The notes under the pieces: model-generated | What the model was told of the DNA's origin: nothing | Database searches by the model: none | Seen by the model: only the letters and a program-made list of their open reading frames with translations | Translations under genes and position numbers: made by a program | Shown: piece by piece, positions 1 to 11,700 of the stretch | How the letters are laid out: every line of letters begins with the position of its first letter | How positions within the stretch are numbered: position 1 is the stretch's first letter | Origin: Strigamia acuminata | Taxonomy: Eukaryota > Arthropoda > Chilopoda > Geophilomorpha > Linotaeniidae | Length of the DNA stretch: 64,000 nucleotides | Reading direction: 5' to 3' | Assembly: GCA_949358305.1 (NCBI GenBank) | Contig: OX442314.1 | Span: 9,541,060-9,605,059, forward strand

Positions 1-1
1 G

Positions 2-2449
2 AAAGGATTGGGTGCTGCCTTGATGCAGATCAAAGAAATTGACGGACAAATGATTGAATCACCATGTGTATACCTCAGTAGATGTCTGCAACAGGCAGAA
101 CTTAACTACGGCGCCACGGATCTCGAATGTTTGGCGGTAATTTGGGCGCTCCGAAAATTTAGGCCATATTTGGAGTTCACAAGTTTCGTCGTGCAGACAG
201 ATCATGAGGCGCTGAAATGGTTGATGAGACTGGAAGAGCCAGCTGGACGCCTCGCCCGTTGGCAGATGGAATTGATGTCTTATAATTTTACAATCCAATA
301 TTTGAAAGGGACTGCCAACACATTAGCAGACGCATTATCTAGAGCACCAATTCAACTCATCTGCGACAACGAAGAGACGGGAGAAGCCGACGGTGACTTA
401 AGATATTGCCCGACAGAACCACGAAAATGGGTCGTGGGTAACTGGAATCAGCTGCCAAAACCTCAGTCGGATGAAGAACGATTAGTAGACGAGCAAGTCA
501 CGGCATATTGGAGTCACATGCATAATGCGCCGGCAGAAGAGTCGGAAATAAGTCCGAAAATTACAAAAGTTCAATATTTACCAACTTCGGAATGCGAAAT
601 GGTGACAGCGTTTATTGCAAAAGTCACGGAGCAAGCCGACTGCATGCCTCCGACACGCGAAGAAATTATAGAACATCAGAAAAAGGATCGCCATTGCCAA
701 TCAATGCGATACTACCTCGAGACAGAACAATTTCCAGCTTACGTAACAACACCATTACAAAAGAAGAATTATCGCATTTTGGCGACAAAACACATGTTAG
801 AAGAGGATTTATTATTAAAATACCATCCAACATTGTCAGATGATTTAAGCGAGGATTCTCGAGCCCTGAAGGTCGTGATACCAAGATCACTAAGATTCCG
901 AGTGTTATGGCAAATGCACGGCCACCCGCTCGCAAGCCATTGCGGAATTGCAAGGACGCTTTATCGAATGCGACAGATTTATACCTGGGACGGAATCAAA
1001 CGTGACACCACCAGATTTATTAAACACTGTCCGCGGTGCCAGGCGTGTAAACCTCGGACTAAAACACGAGTAGAAGCAGCGCAAATTGGCCCATATGCAC
1101 CTTTTGAGTGCCTAAGTATAGATTTGGTAGGACCATTGATTAGAACCGATGAAGGAAACAATTACATTTTAGTAATTTTGGATATAGCCACCAGATGGCC
1201 GGAACTTTACCCATTATCCGACCCCGTCGCACAAGATATAGCGGATTGTCTGTACAACACGTGTATGGGATGGGGATTCCCGCTCCGAATCGTGTCGGAT
1301 AACGGCCCGCAATTTAAGGCCCGAATATACCACGAATTCTGCAGAAAATTCAAAATTACTCCGCGATTCACGTCACCGTATCATCCGCAGGCCAACACGG
1401 TAGAAAGGACCAACCGCGATTTAAAGTATATTTTGTCAATTTTCACAGATATTCACAAAAGGTGGGACACGTATTTAAGAGAAATTGCGTTTAGCATACG
1501 CACAACGGCAACAACAGGCCGCGATTATTCTCCAGCATACTTGAATTGCTGTAGAGAATTTAGGATTCCTTGGGATCCAAGGATTTTGGATGGAATTGCA
1601 AAAATAGACCCAAATAAGCCACATATTTACATCCAACGACTGGAGAAAATAATTAGAGATACATATCACCATATGATGGCGCACATAACCGACTTGCGCG
1701 AACGAGTGCAAAATCACAAGATGGACAAAAAATTTGATGACTTTAAAACCAATGATTTGGTATGGAAAGATGATCACCCATTATCAAAAGCGTCACAAGG
1801 GATTTCGGCGAAATTATCCGACAAGCGGAGTGGGCCATATGTAATCATCCAAGTCCACCAAGGAGGAGCAGTGAAACTAAGAAGGCTTAAAGATAATAAG
1901 ATCTTTCGCTCCATCCACATGTCTGAATTATCACCTTACTTCCCGGAATTTAATCAAGAAATTTGGGAAAAGGATCAAACTCAGAGCAATCCAAATGGGA
2001 AAATAATTAACACACTATTTGATGAGCCAACGACATCCGAAACACAAGAAAATACGGAGACAGAAAATTCACAGACCACTGAAATGAGTCGGATGAATAA
2101 TAGTAATTCAGCGGAATCACAAACTTTGAGACAAACACAAAGTTTGCAAGATTCACAAAATTTAGAAGATGTACAAGGATCTCACACTTTGGATAACACA
2201 CAAAGTTTGCAGGATCCACAAACATCACAACAACAATTGGAAGTACAGGATTTGTCGGATTCAGACACAGCAGGCGTGAGTTCTCAAGTTTCAAGGAAAC
2301 AAAGAAGCGGTGAAAAAGATAAAAATTCGGAGAGCGACGAGGAGTTGGATGTAAATTCCAATGACAACACGCAAGAAAGTTTGCCACTTTTTCCACGGGA
2401 CTTAAGTTTAGAAACAGATGAACAAGTTGCGTCTTTTTCTAAAAAGAGG
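2..2449 (+). pseudogene. pol: Element A pol, C-terminal part (RNase H and integrase), interrupted by element D
   Basis: This is the downstream half of a retrotransposon polyprotein, open to the left edge, so no start codon is in view. RNase H comes first (TELECLAV-like block, then QTDHEALKWLM). Next is the integrase HHCC zinc finger (HGHPLASHCG followed by HCPRCQACK). The integrase core has its acidic residues in LSIDLVGP, VSDNGPQF and ANTVERTNRD. A Gln/Ser/Thr-rich tail follows. The frame runs unbroken to the LTR of element D at 2450. It resumes in the same phase after the insertion (7826-7969), so the apparent stop at about 2485 belongs to the LTR of D. The native copy is disrupted near its end, but the catalytic domains visible here are intact. 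Confidence 0.93.
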
Positions 2450-2703
2450 TGTAAAGTTATTGTTTCTCTCTCAAAAACTTGTTGAAAACTGTTAAAATAA
2501 CTGTTGCCAAAATGGCCACACAACCAGTCAGTTCTCTAGATTTAACAGGAATGCTTTATTTTACAAAGAATATACAAAAATGGTTTTTAATCTTTTAATC
2601 TTTTAACTCGATTCTTGAATTCCTCGTGTTGGCGCGCGTGTCTTTCTGGCGATCCTGTCGCCCTCTGGTGTCACTTCTCTGCACCGCGCCTTTACATTTC
2701 ACA
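2450..2703 (-). repeat. Element D 3' LTR
   Basis: This LTR is 254 bp and lies immediately downstream of the gag-pol stop, only 13 bp away. It matches 7573-7821 apart from a 5-bp indel. I see no convincing polypurine tract beside it. Confidence 0.93.
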
Positions 2704-2716
2704 CTCGACCATCCGA

Positions 2717-5700
2717 CTACCCGAGTCGGTCCTCCGACTCGTCTTGGCCTTCGTCCTCGCTCGCGTTGTCGGCATCGTCGGTGATTTCCCACCGCTTTAT
2801 TTGGTCCGTTGGCGCCGTGACACGGTATCGAGGCGGGTCCTCGAAGCTCTGGACCTCATACACCGTGTCGGAGATCTTGCGCCCGATTCGCAACGGCCCC
2901 CGATATAGTGCTGACAACTTCCCCGCCGCCCCTTGCGCCGCGAGTGCCTTTCGCCGCACAACGACCACGTCCCCCTCTTTAAACATTTTATTCGGCCCCC
3001 GATGTCGATCGAATGCCTTCTTTTGACGCACCTGCGCCGCTGTGAGCGCGTCGTGCGCCTCGTCTCGCGTCCGCTCAAAGTCCGCCTCCTCGTCGTCGTT
3101 GTCCTCAACCGCGACCGCTGCCAGTCTTGGCTCGATAACGGTTCGTGGTTGGAATCCGTAGAGCACCTCCATCGGTGTCTTTCCGGTGCTCCTACTCGTT
3201 CTCGAATTTAATGCAACCTCGATTTGGTTCAAATGTGTCGCCCAGTCACTCCCATCTGCCTTCACCACACAGCTCGCCATCATTGGCACCAGCGTTCTAT
3301 TTGTCCGCTCGACTTGCCCGTTGGCCCTCGGATTTTCGGTGGAGGTCAATACATGTCCCACCCCCAATTCGTTGCACAATTCGGTGAATTCGTTATTTTT
3401 AAATGCAGTCCCTCTATCGGTGATAACTCGTGTGGGAACCCACATCCGCACACACAGTTCTCTCAACTTTCGGCACGTTTCTTTCGCACTTGTTGATTTG
3501 GTTGCTCTCAAAAATGTCACTTTCGAGTAATTGCACACTGCCACCAGCACATATTTGTACCCTCCGCTCTTTGGGAATGGCCCTACGTGGTCCAGGTGGA
3601 CCGTATGCCACGGCACCTTCTCCCGGATTATCATATTCAGTGCCCCTGGTCTGCGTCCCCCCGGCTCTTTGTAAATTAAACATTTGACGCAGGATCCGAT
3701 GATGGCTTTTACAAATTTCCGCATTCTCGGGAACCAAAACCTCTTGAGAATCGCATCCATCGTCCCCTCTGTCGCCGGGTGCCCGTGTGACTCATGCACT
3801 TCCCTCGTTATTTGCCGCTGTATCCCTTTTGGCACGTAAATTCGTTTTCGTTTCTTCTCCCCTTTTCTTCTTAAAATATGGCACACGTGTCCATTCTTGA
3901 GTGTGAACTGCCGTATTTTGTTCTGCATCCGCTCGGTCAACCCCTCATTGTTATTTTGCAATAAAGCATTTTTAATCTCTCTACACTCAATGTCGCTCAT
4001 CTGAGCAGCCTCCAGCCAGTCTCCGCCCATTAATCTAATCTCATTCACTCGGAATCGACTCATCACCTCGTTCTCCTCGGTTCCCAACTGTTGGCACGGT
4101 TCGGCATTTCTGCTGAGCGCGTCGACGTGACTCATTAGTAGTCCCGGCCGATGTACAGCTCTAAAATCGTACTCGGATAGTTGCAACACCCATCTGCCTA
4201 TGCGAGGGGTCAGCTCTTTCTTTTTCAACCCGTATCTAACCGCCTCGCAGTCGGTAACAATGACAAACTCTGCCCCGTATACATACATTCTAAATTGTCG
4301 TACCGCCCATACCACTGCTAATAATTCCAATTCTGTGGAGTGATACCGCCGCTCGCAGTCCGTCGTTGTTCGGCTTGCGTACAATACTGGGTGCAATATT
4401 TCCTTCTCGTCCCCCTGCATTAAAATTGCCCCTAACCCCTCCTGCGACGCGTCTGTGTGTATTTCGCATGGGCGTGTATTATCAAACACCTTCAATACTG
4501 GTGCAGACACCAACTCATTAATTAAGTTTCTAAATGCCGCTTCACACTCTTTTTCCCACACAAACGGCTCGTTCTTGCGTGTTAAGTTTGTCAACGGCCT
4601 GCACTTGACTGCATAGCCCGCCACAAATCGCCTAAAATAACCACACAATCCCAAAAAGCTCCTAACTCCCCTTACATCTACTGGCGTCGGGAAGTTTCTA
4701 ATGGCGCTTGTTTTCTCCAACCCTGGCCGTAACCCCTCCGCCGTCAAACGTAGCCCCAAAAAATTCACTTCACCGCACAAAAAATGACACTTGCTTAATT
4801 TTAATGTTAATTTCGCTTTTCTCATTTCAATCAATAAAGCTCTCATTTTTAGAAACAACTCATCAACACTTTTAGCCCCTTGTAACAAATCATCCATATA
4901 ACGTCTCATTATCTCTCTCGGAAGATGGCCAAACGCCATTTCCATCATGCGGTTAAAAACAAACGGCGCGTTTACAAGCCCAAATGGCATTCGAGTAAAC
5001 TGCCACTTGTTTGACATTGTTGAAAATGCCGTCTTTCCCTGTGCGCCCTCTGTTAATTCTACTTGATAATATCCCGCGGCTAAGTCAAACACAGAAAAAA
5101 TCACCCAATCATGCGTGCCGTCAAAAATCTCCTCAATTCTCGGGCAAGGGAAATGTTCCTTGACCGTTGCCTCGTTTAAATGTCTAAAATCAATGCAAAT
5201 TCGCATCTCTCCGTTCTTTTTTCTCACCACAACTATCGGACTATTAAAAGCACTATTTGATTTTCTGATAAACCCTGCCCCCTCTAACTCTCGGATCATT
5301 TCGTCAATCTCCCGCTGCTGCGCCGCTGAGTAAGGGTATCGCCTCAAATTTACCGCCCTATCCGTCGTTAATTCAATATCCATTTTTAAATTTTCGAATT
5401 TTCCTACTTCTAACAAATTTGTTGCAAAACAGTCCCTAAACTCATTAACCAACCCGACTAATCTCAATTTGTTTTCTTCTGACACCCCCTCGCCCACTTT
5501 AAGATCGTGTAATGAAATAACAGACTCACCCCTCGCCTCCCTCGATTCCACTCGCTTCACTTCGCTGCATTGCAACGACGGTGCGTCGTCAATCGTTTCA
5601 ACGTGTCCGAATTTCTTCCCTTTTCGCACTTGAATCGCCGTCGCCCCCCGGTTCACTACTGGTATTCTCATTCGTCCTTCCTCCACGCTCGTTACTCCTT

Positions 5701-7396
5701 CCAACACCTCAAGTCGATCAAAGTTCGAGAGTTCGTTGCACAAATAAACAGCTCCGTCGTCGCCTTGCACTTTCATTTCAATAAAATTTATCGAATGTGC
5801 TTCGATTATCGTCTCTTCACTCGTCACCAACACCCTCGGTTTTGTTCGCACGTCCGGTTCGATGCGTCGAAGTCCCCCGTCGATCGTCGTCGTGTCGCAA
5901 AACGAAATTTTCCCGCTCTCCACCGTCATCTTCACGCCTTGATGCTCCAAAAGTGGCTGCCCCACCCAAATGTCCGTTGACATCACCTCGTCGTCAACAA
6001 CGTAAAATGGCACAGCATCCACCGTCACGCCGTCCGCTTCCACGCGATATTTCGTGCGGCCAAAATAGGTTTGCTCATCTTGGTTGAGCCCGTAGTTAAA
6101 TCCACGTATTTTGTACGCAAATTTCGGCTCGTCAATTCCCGCCTGCCCCGCGAACGTTTTACTGACTAAACACAACTCACTTTGCGTGTCGATGCCTGCC
6201 GTGCACGAACGTCCCGCGACCGTCAGTATTGTTGCAAATTTCGGGATCATGGCTTCTCCTGCGATCTTCTTGATGGCGTGCGGCTTCACCTCCTTCGGTC
6301 TTGTCAATTTTCGCTCGCGTTTTGGCTCCGGACACTTGTTGGCGTAATGACCGCTCGCGTCACAGTTAAAACACTTAACTTTTGGGCAATTTGCCGAAAT
6401 GTGCCCCGCCTCCTTGCACCCAAAACACCGGGTCTCGCTTGTACACTCGTTGGCACGGTGCCCCTCCTCCCCACATTTAAAACAGGCCGTGTGTGATTTT
6501 CGCACACTCACTTTCTCCCTCGGCACGACCAGTTTTGGTTTAAACTCGCTTTTTATCTCACTCTTCGCACTCACGTATTTAGACTCAATCGTTTTTACAT
6601 CTCGGATTATCTCGCCTATACTGCTATATGATTTCAAATAAATGGCGCTCATTACCGTTTTGTTCTTGAGTCCGTCCACGATGTAATCACGCGCCTCCGC
6701 CAAATTCAGCTTCAATTTGCCACACACTGCCCACTTCCGATGCACGTACGCTTCGACCGTATCGTCGGGTTTCTGCGGCGCCTGCATCATGGCTTGCTTT
6801 TCAGCAAGGGTTAATTCCTGGTCAGGAAAGTCACGCACAAAACACCGGGCCCAATCGCGATACTGGCGCTCCAATTCGCCCGTATTTTCTTGCCAAACCT
6901 TGGCCGCTCCTTCCAGGGCCGCCGCTGCGTTCGTCACCTTCGTGGTGTTCGTCCAGTGGTAGTCCTTCGCATATTCCTCGACTATCTGGAGCCATTCCGT
7001 CGTGGTTCTGGTCTGGTCCCGCTCGCCCGAAAATTTTGGCAGCTTCGGCGCCGCTCGCGTTTCGCGCCGCGAGTTTTCCAGCTGCATTTGCGCAATCAAC
7101 AGCTGCACAGCCTTCTCGGTCCCCGTCGCATTTGGATCTGCCGTTTTCTGTACCTCTCGTATCTGTTGGTCGTCGTCTTCTTCCTCCTCTTCCTCCTCGT
7201 CGGCGACCGTCTCGCCTGCCGCCTTTCGCATCGCTCGCCACATCTCGACCGCCATCTCCGCTTTACGTTTTCGGAACGTTGTGAGCCCGAGTTTCCGCAT
7301 TTCGGGGCGCATTTCTTCCGTTCTCAGGACCAACAAATTCTCAACTGTGGGTATTTCGCCCCTCGCAATCATCGCAAGTACCGCCGGGATGTCCAT
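2717..7396 (-). CDS. gag-pol: Element D gag-pol polyprotein
   Basis: This single ORF encodes capsid and all replication enzymes of element D, about 1559 residues from the first ATG (7394-7396). The frame is open slightly upstream, but only from a TTG. The gag part ends in three CCHC knuckles (CFKCGEEGHRANEC, CFGCKEAGHISANC, CFNCDASGHYANKC). An aspartic protease follows with DTQS in place of the usual DTG/DSG triad. The RT active site is YMDD. RNase H starts at IHTDASQEGLG. The integrase has an HHCC finger and the D, D, E residues in HLDHVGP, ITDRGTAF and ANGQVERTNR. No frameshift or third ORF is present. The ORF appears intact, so the element could be recent. The DTQ protease motif is the one unusual active-site feature. 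Confidence 0.95.
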   Translation of the reverse strand: MDIPAVLAMIARGEIPTVENLLVLRTEEMRPEMRKLGLTTFRKRKAEMAVEMWRAMRKAAGETVADEEEEEEEDDDQQIREVQKTADPNATGTEKAVQLLIAQMQLENSRRETRAAPKLPKFSGERDQTRTTTEWLQIVEEYAKDYHWTNTTKVTNAAAALEGAAKVWQENTGELERQYRDWARCFVRDFPDQELTLAEKQAMMQAPQKPDDTVEAYVHRKWAVCGKLKLNLAEARDYIVDGLKNKTVMSAIYLKSYSSIGEIIRDVKTIESKYVSAKSEIKSEFKPKLVVPREKVSVRKSHTACFKCGEEGHRANECTSETRCFGCKEAGHISANCPKVKCFNCDASGHYANKCPEPKRERKLTRPKEVKPHAIKKIAGEAMIPKFATILTVAGRSCTAGIDTQSELCLVSKTFAGQAGIDEPKFAYKIRGFNYGLNQDEQTYFGRTKYRVEADGVTVDAVPFYVVDDEVMSTDIWVGQPLLEHQGVKMTVESGKISFCDTTTIDGGLRRIEPDVRTKPRVLVTSEETIIEAHSINFIEMKVQGDDGAVYLCNELSNFDRLEVLEGVTSVEEGRMRIPVVNRGATAIQVRKGKKFGHVETIDDAPSLQCSEVKRVESREARGESVISLHDLKVGEGVSEENKLRLVGLVNEFRDCFATNLLEVGKFENLKMDIELTTDRAVNLRRYPYSAAQQREIDEMIRELEGAGFIRKSNSAFNSPIVVVRKKNGEMRICIDFRHLNEATVKEHFPCPRIEEIFDGTHDWVIFSVFDLAAGYYQVELTEGAQGKTAFSTMSNKWQFTRMPFGLVNAPFVFNRMMEMAFGHLPREIMRRYMDDLLQGAKSVDELFLKMRALLIEMRKAKLTLKLSKCHFLCGEVNFLGLRLTAEGLRPGLEKTSAIRNFPTPVDVRGVRSFLGLCGYFRRFVAGYAVKCRPLTNLTRKNEPFVWEKECEAAFRNLINELVSAPVLKVFDNTRPCEIHTDASQEGLGAILMQGDEKEILHPVLYASRTTTDCERRYHSTELELLAVVWAVRQFRMYVYGAEFVIVTDCEAVRYGLKKKELTPRIGRWVLQLSEYDFRAVHRPGLLMSHVDALSRNAEPCQQLGTEENEVMSRFRVNEIRLMGGDWLEAAQMSDIECREIKNALLQNNNEGLTERMQNKIRQFTLKNGHVCHILRRKGEKKRKRIYVPKGIQRQITREVHESHGHPATEGTMDAILKRFWFPRMRKFVKAIIGSCVKCLIYKEPGGRRPGALNMIIREKVPWHTVHLDHVGPFPKSGGYKYVLVAVCNYSKVTFLRATKSTSAKETCRKLRELCVRMWVPTRVITDRGTAFKNNEFTELCNELGVGHVLTSTENPRANGQVERTNRTLVPMMASCVVKADGSDWATHLNQIEVALNSRTSRSTGKTPMEVLYGFQPRTVIEPRLAAVAVEDNDDEEADFERTRDEAHDALTAAQVRQKKAFDRHRGPNKMFKEGDVVVVRRKALAAQGAAGKLSALYRGPLRIGRKISDTVYEVQSFEDPPRYRVTAPTDQIKRWEITDDADNASEDEGQDESEDRLG

Positions 7397-7559
7397 CGTG
7401 ATTTTTTTGACGTTCAAAAAACTTTTCGACCACGCGTCGCTGTTTCGCTCTTTTGTCTTGGTTTTAGGCCTCGCGCCGCTTTCACCACTCTCTGCTCACT
7501 CTGGATTCCGGTTCTGGTCACTTCACTTCTCGTTCTTTCAGTTCGCAATTTTGTTTAAC

Positions 7560-7572
7560 ATCCCACTTCTGA
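7560..7572 (-). other. Element D primer binding site, tRNA-Leu-like
   Basis: Directly beside the 5' LTR, the minus strand reads TCAGAAGTGGGAT. From memory this matches the inner part of the complement to the 3' end of tRNA-Leu, but without the usual TGG at the LTR edge. The assignment is therefore tentative. Confidence 0.45.
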
Positions 7573-7821
7573 TGTAAAGTTATTGTTTCTCTCTCAAAAA
7601 CTTGTTGAAAACTGTTAAAATAACTGTTGCCAAAATGGCCACACAACCAGTCAGTTCTCTAGATTTAACAGGAATGCTTTATTTTACAAAGAATATACAA
7701 AAATGGTTTTTAATCTTTTAATCTTTTAACTCGATTCTTGAATTCCTCGTGTTGGCGCGCGTGTCTTTCTGGCGATCCTGTCGCCCTCTGGTGTCACTTC
7801 TCTGCACCTTTACATTTCACA
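7573..7821 (-). repeat. Element D 5' LTR
   Basis: This 249-bp copy of 2450-2703 has TG...CA ends and is followed by the GAGG duplication at 7822-7825. Confidence 0.93.
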
Positions 7822-7825
7822 GAGG

Positions 7826-7969
7826 GGAGGAGTGGTAGAAAAGAAGAAAATAAAGAAATTTTATCAAGATTTGCGTGAAAAACAACCTAAAAAAGTCATG
7901 AAAAAAGCTATCTTGAAGAAATATTCACTTCGAGATAGGGGGAGGATTAAGCCTCCAGACTACCTCTAA
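7826..7969 (+). pseudogene. pol: Element A pol, final codons beyond the nested insertion
   Basis: After the second GAGG duplication the pol reading frame continues in phase for 47 codons and stops with TAA at 7967-7969. The end (YSLRDRGRIKPPDYL) is a basic Arg/Pro-rich tail like those that end many Gypsy integrases, and it resembles the pol end of element C (YNLRSRVPRAKT). This shows that D inserted into the coding tail of pol and that the frame was otherwise intact. Confidence 0.85.
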
Positions 7970-8708
7970 AAATAGAAGGTAGCGACGTCACTCGGGAGTC
8001 CGGAAGTGGACGACGTCGCAGCTCGAACGTGATTGGTCGAGGCGAATCTCACTTGTTAACTTGACATCAAAACAATAACAAGTTAAGGAAAGTTATCCCG
8101 GATTTTAACAACAAGTCAGTAAGAATAAGAGGGAAGAACGACCAAAAACGAAGAAAAAGTGTGCAGCCAAGTGAAAGAAGGGTCCGATTAAGCGGAAGTT
8201 CATCTTAAGATGTTCGAACCACGGAAATCACCACCACCAAAAAGACGGGACCATAGTGAGGTAGTAAAAATCGAAATGTGTCGAAAATATAAATAAGGAA
8301 GTATTTTCTCTCATCGGGTGTGTTATTTGAAAGTGCGTAAAGTATTGTGGAAATGACGGGAACGAAATATGTCGTTACAACGTGACAAGTTCGGCGAAAT
8401 CACGATTTAAAATGAAAAGGAATCAAATGTCTCGAAATAAGTTAAAATAAAATTAGTTATCACTTAAATAACTGGTTTTATAAGACAAAAGTGCTAATTT
8501 ATTAGGCAAAATCACAAATTAGTAACTTAAAAAGGACTCCTATCACGGAAAATTAGCAAGGAGCGCCATCTTGTGAGAAAATTTAGAATAATAAAACTCA
8601 AAATCGAGATAAATACGCAAAAATAACACACACATCAGAGAAAGATAAAATACAATGAATTTGAGAGAAAATTGAATTTAATAATGTTTTACACAGACCC
8701 AAGAAGCC
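7970..8708 (+). other. Element A spacer between pol and third ORF
   Basis: This 739-bp A-rich stretch has no convincing ORF. Just before the third ORF, a pyrimidine-containing TTTTACACAG precedes the ATG by about a dozen bases and could be a splice acceptor, parallel to the spliced third ORF of element C. I see no other feature in it. Confidence 0.5.
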
Positions 8709-11700
8709 ATGGCGTCGTGGGGAAGAATTTCGAGGGCGGCTAGATTGCCAAGGAATATCCACCGAGGGAGAATTCCTTATCGTTATAAAAGGGAATTTAC
8801 CAAGAGAGGATACACCGCATTCCAGGCTCGAAAAGCGTTTACAACAGCCATCCAAAGATTTTGGGGAACGACGAAACGATTATTCAAAGGATTCAAAACA
8901 TGTTTCCACGAAGTTTTGAGACAGATCCCAATTACAGAGGACACACATGGCCCAATTTGGAACCAGATGATAGGAGACGAATATCCGATAGAAGAGGAGG
9001 AAGCAGCCGATCTCAAAATATACAAGAACCCCGCGACAAATAAATTTAAATTCGTGGAAGAGGTGATGGCCAAACTGAAAACTGGAGCGCAGGAAGTGGC
9101 AGCGAAATACATGGAAGAGAAAACCGCGTACCTTGAAGCTCAGGCCTTATTGCCTTCCCCGGAGTTAGATAAAGAGCCGCCATATTTCGTAAAGAGCCAG
9201 TACAAGATGCACCAACTCCACATGACGGGACTCATTGGCCAAAACATCACACCACTCAATTTAGAAGGTGAGCCGCCAGGCGAAGATTTTGGACCGCTCG
9301 TGTACGCCAAACAACAGCGGCAGGAGCAAGACGAATGGGAAGCAGCATTAGAGCAGGCAGCGAACGAGACGGTGAAGGAATTACACGAGGAGGTGGAGTT
9401 TCTGAAATGTGTCAGAACGGAAGAAGAGGAAACCAAACGGCGAGGAAGAGAAGCCAGATCACGAGGAGCCCTTCGTTACTCCAGGAGTGAGAGACCCAAA
9501 AGGACAACTCCTCCTCGAAGAATCAGCCCAAAATATTATACCAGGGAATTCCGATCTAGGCGAAAAGAGTACAGAAGTGCGGAAATAAGTCCGAGAAGAT
9601 GTCAAAGTCGAGATAGAAAAGAAAGTCCCCGACGAAGGAGTAAGAGTCCAATACGGCAATATTTCTCTCGTCAAACTCAAATGGAGAAAAGATTAAGTCA
9701 AACAGACAAAGATTCAGAGAGGGAAGTAAAGAGGCATCAACGAAGCTCGGAAATAAGTCCGAAAAGGAATTCGAGGCGACACGAAACGACAGAGCAAGAA
9801 TACGTACCTAGACACCACCGAGCAGCAGAGAAGCGTCCATCAGCCGAAGGAAATCGAATTGAGCGGACAAAGAAGCGCCCACGGTCGTCACACCGCTATT
9901 CAGAAATGCGCCCAGCGAGAAAAGTGACGATTTCGGCAAATAAAGATGAGACACTACAGGTGCAAATTCGCAGAAGTTCGTCGGACGAGTATTTGACGGC
10001 ACACGAGATGGAGCTAGATCAATACGTGGTAATGGACGAGTGTCAACGTTCGCCATCGCCTGATTCGGAGGAAGAGCAGCAATTGGCTGAAACGACTGTT
10101 CACATTTTGGAGGAACGGGAGCCAACAGCGACAGTCACACACGACATTGAAAAACGACAAGGAGGTGAAACCAGCAAAAGAGGGCCACAAACACCACCTA
10201 CTACCCCGCCAAGGCAGCAGGAAGTGCAGAAACCACCGCCGGCCACCCCTCCAAGACCGGACCAGGCGCCAAATACACCACCACGGAGTATGCACACTCC
10301 TATTACCTGGACTCCAACCACGTGCCCACCAACACCAACGCCGCGAGTGTCATCACCGGAGATTTCCAGCTGCCGAGAGTTGCCGACTCTTGACGAGGCC
10401 TTAGCCCAGGCATGGGAGAAAAGGGCAAGGGAACCAGCGCGGAAAAAAGGACCATCGCGAATACTGCGCCCAAGGATGCGAGATCCAAGGAAGGTACAAC
10501 CAAAAGCTACGCCGAGTGCCGCCTTGGGAGTGCCTCACCCTCACTTGCAGCCAATTACGGAACCAATTCCCCAAACGGACTTATCACTGCCAATTCCGTC
10601 AGTAGCCACCGTGATGTACACGATAGACCCATCAGTTACATTAGCCGAAGATTTCGATAAATACTATCGACAGCTGTGGACGATGTATCTGAAATTTCCG
10701 TTATGTAACCAAGGACTTCTGACCCCGACAATGGACGAGTATCAGCAAGCCCAATTAGCAGAGTCACTAAATGAACGACGGAGATGCGCTCAAGCCTTCA
10801 TCGCCCAACCCACCGAATTGAGAACCAAAGAATGGCTAGCTTGGTTCGAAGTGCAAATGTCAGTGGCATTAATAAGACTTTTGTTTCCAGGAGTTTTCCA
10901 AGCAGTCGAAGCATCGCTGATCGCCACAAGTTTCCTATGGACGGCAGCAATGGGCATCCCACCCGAGTTGCTCGACAGCTGGAAAACAGTATTGGGAGAC
11001 CCACCTGTCATCCGGGCCCAATTGGAACGAGAAGTTTTTAAAACGGGAGAGACATCGGGGCAGTGCATGCTAAGATTGCGGGGCGAATGGATTCTGAGAA
11101 GACAGAGCTTGCAACTGCAACGGAATTTTGGGACGTGTGCGCAGCAAGTGGCTGACCCACCAGCAGCGGGAGGGGCGGTGCCCACAATCTTTATGACTGC
11201 CACGCCAAGCCACCAGCCAACCAAAAAAGCAATAGCTCCAGAATCCGATGTCGAGTTGAAATTGACCACCGATACTGAGATGTTTGATGTCGAAGGGAAT
11301 GAGCCCTTAAATAGAGCTAGTGGAAGCTCGCAAAAAACAGCGTCTGGCAGAAGTTCAGCAGCCACTAAAGGGACGAAAAAGAATCCGAACCAAGACTACA
11401 GGAAAATAAAACAGTTGTATCCAAGTCTGAGATTCCCCGATTACGCGCGAACTCTACTTATCTATAATGCGACGTTATGCCATGAGGCATTGAAGTGGCT
11501 TGAGAATGCTGTCAGAGAGCCGAAACGCATAATTCAGCATCAACGACTAGTTGCAGTGCGGAGACCACCCACCGGATCCCGCGAAAAATATGACATCGAC
11601 TATGACCGAGTATTCCCGAGGACCAAGTTCATCAAAGAAGTCTGGCTCCATGTCAACAATGGCGCCACCTCGGGACCAACCAAGCATCTGCCAAAATTTT

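Larger units (their letters stand above)
2450..7821 (-). mobile_element. Element D: compact Ty3/Gypsy-type LTR retrotransposon nested in element A
   Basis: Two direct copies of about 250 bp (2450-2703 and 7573-7821) bracket one large minus-strand gag-pol ORF. Both LTRs have TG...CA ends. The 4-bp sequence GAGG at 2446-2449 and again at 7822-7825 is the target duplication. The LTRs differ by a 5-bp indel near one end (CGCGC present only in the left copy), so the insertion is not brand new. The polyprotein is one continuous frame, unlike B and C. The element lies opposite in orientation to its host element A. Confidence 0.95.

Noticed and set aside
6890-7577. Two plus-strand ORFs of about 190-220 codons
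   Set aside because: They lie opposite the gag part of element D, are low in complexity and carry no recognisable domain.
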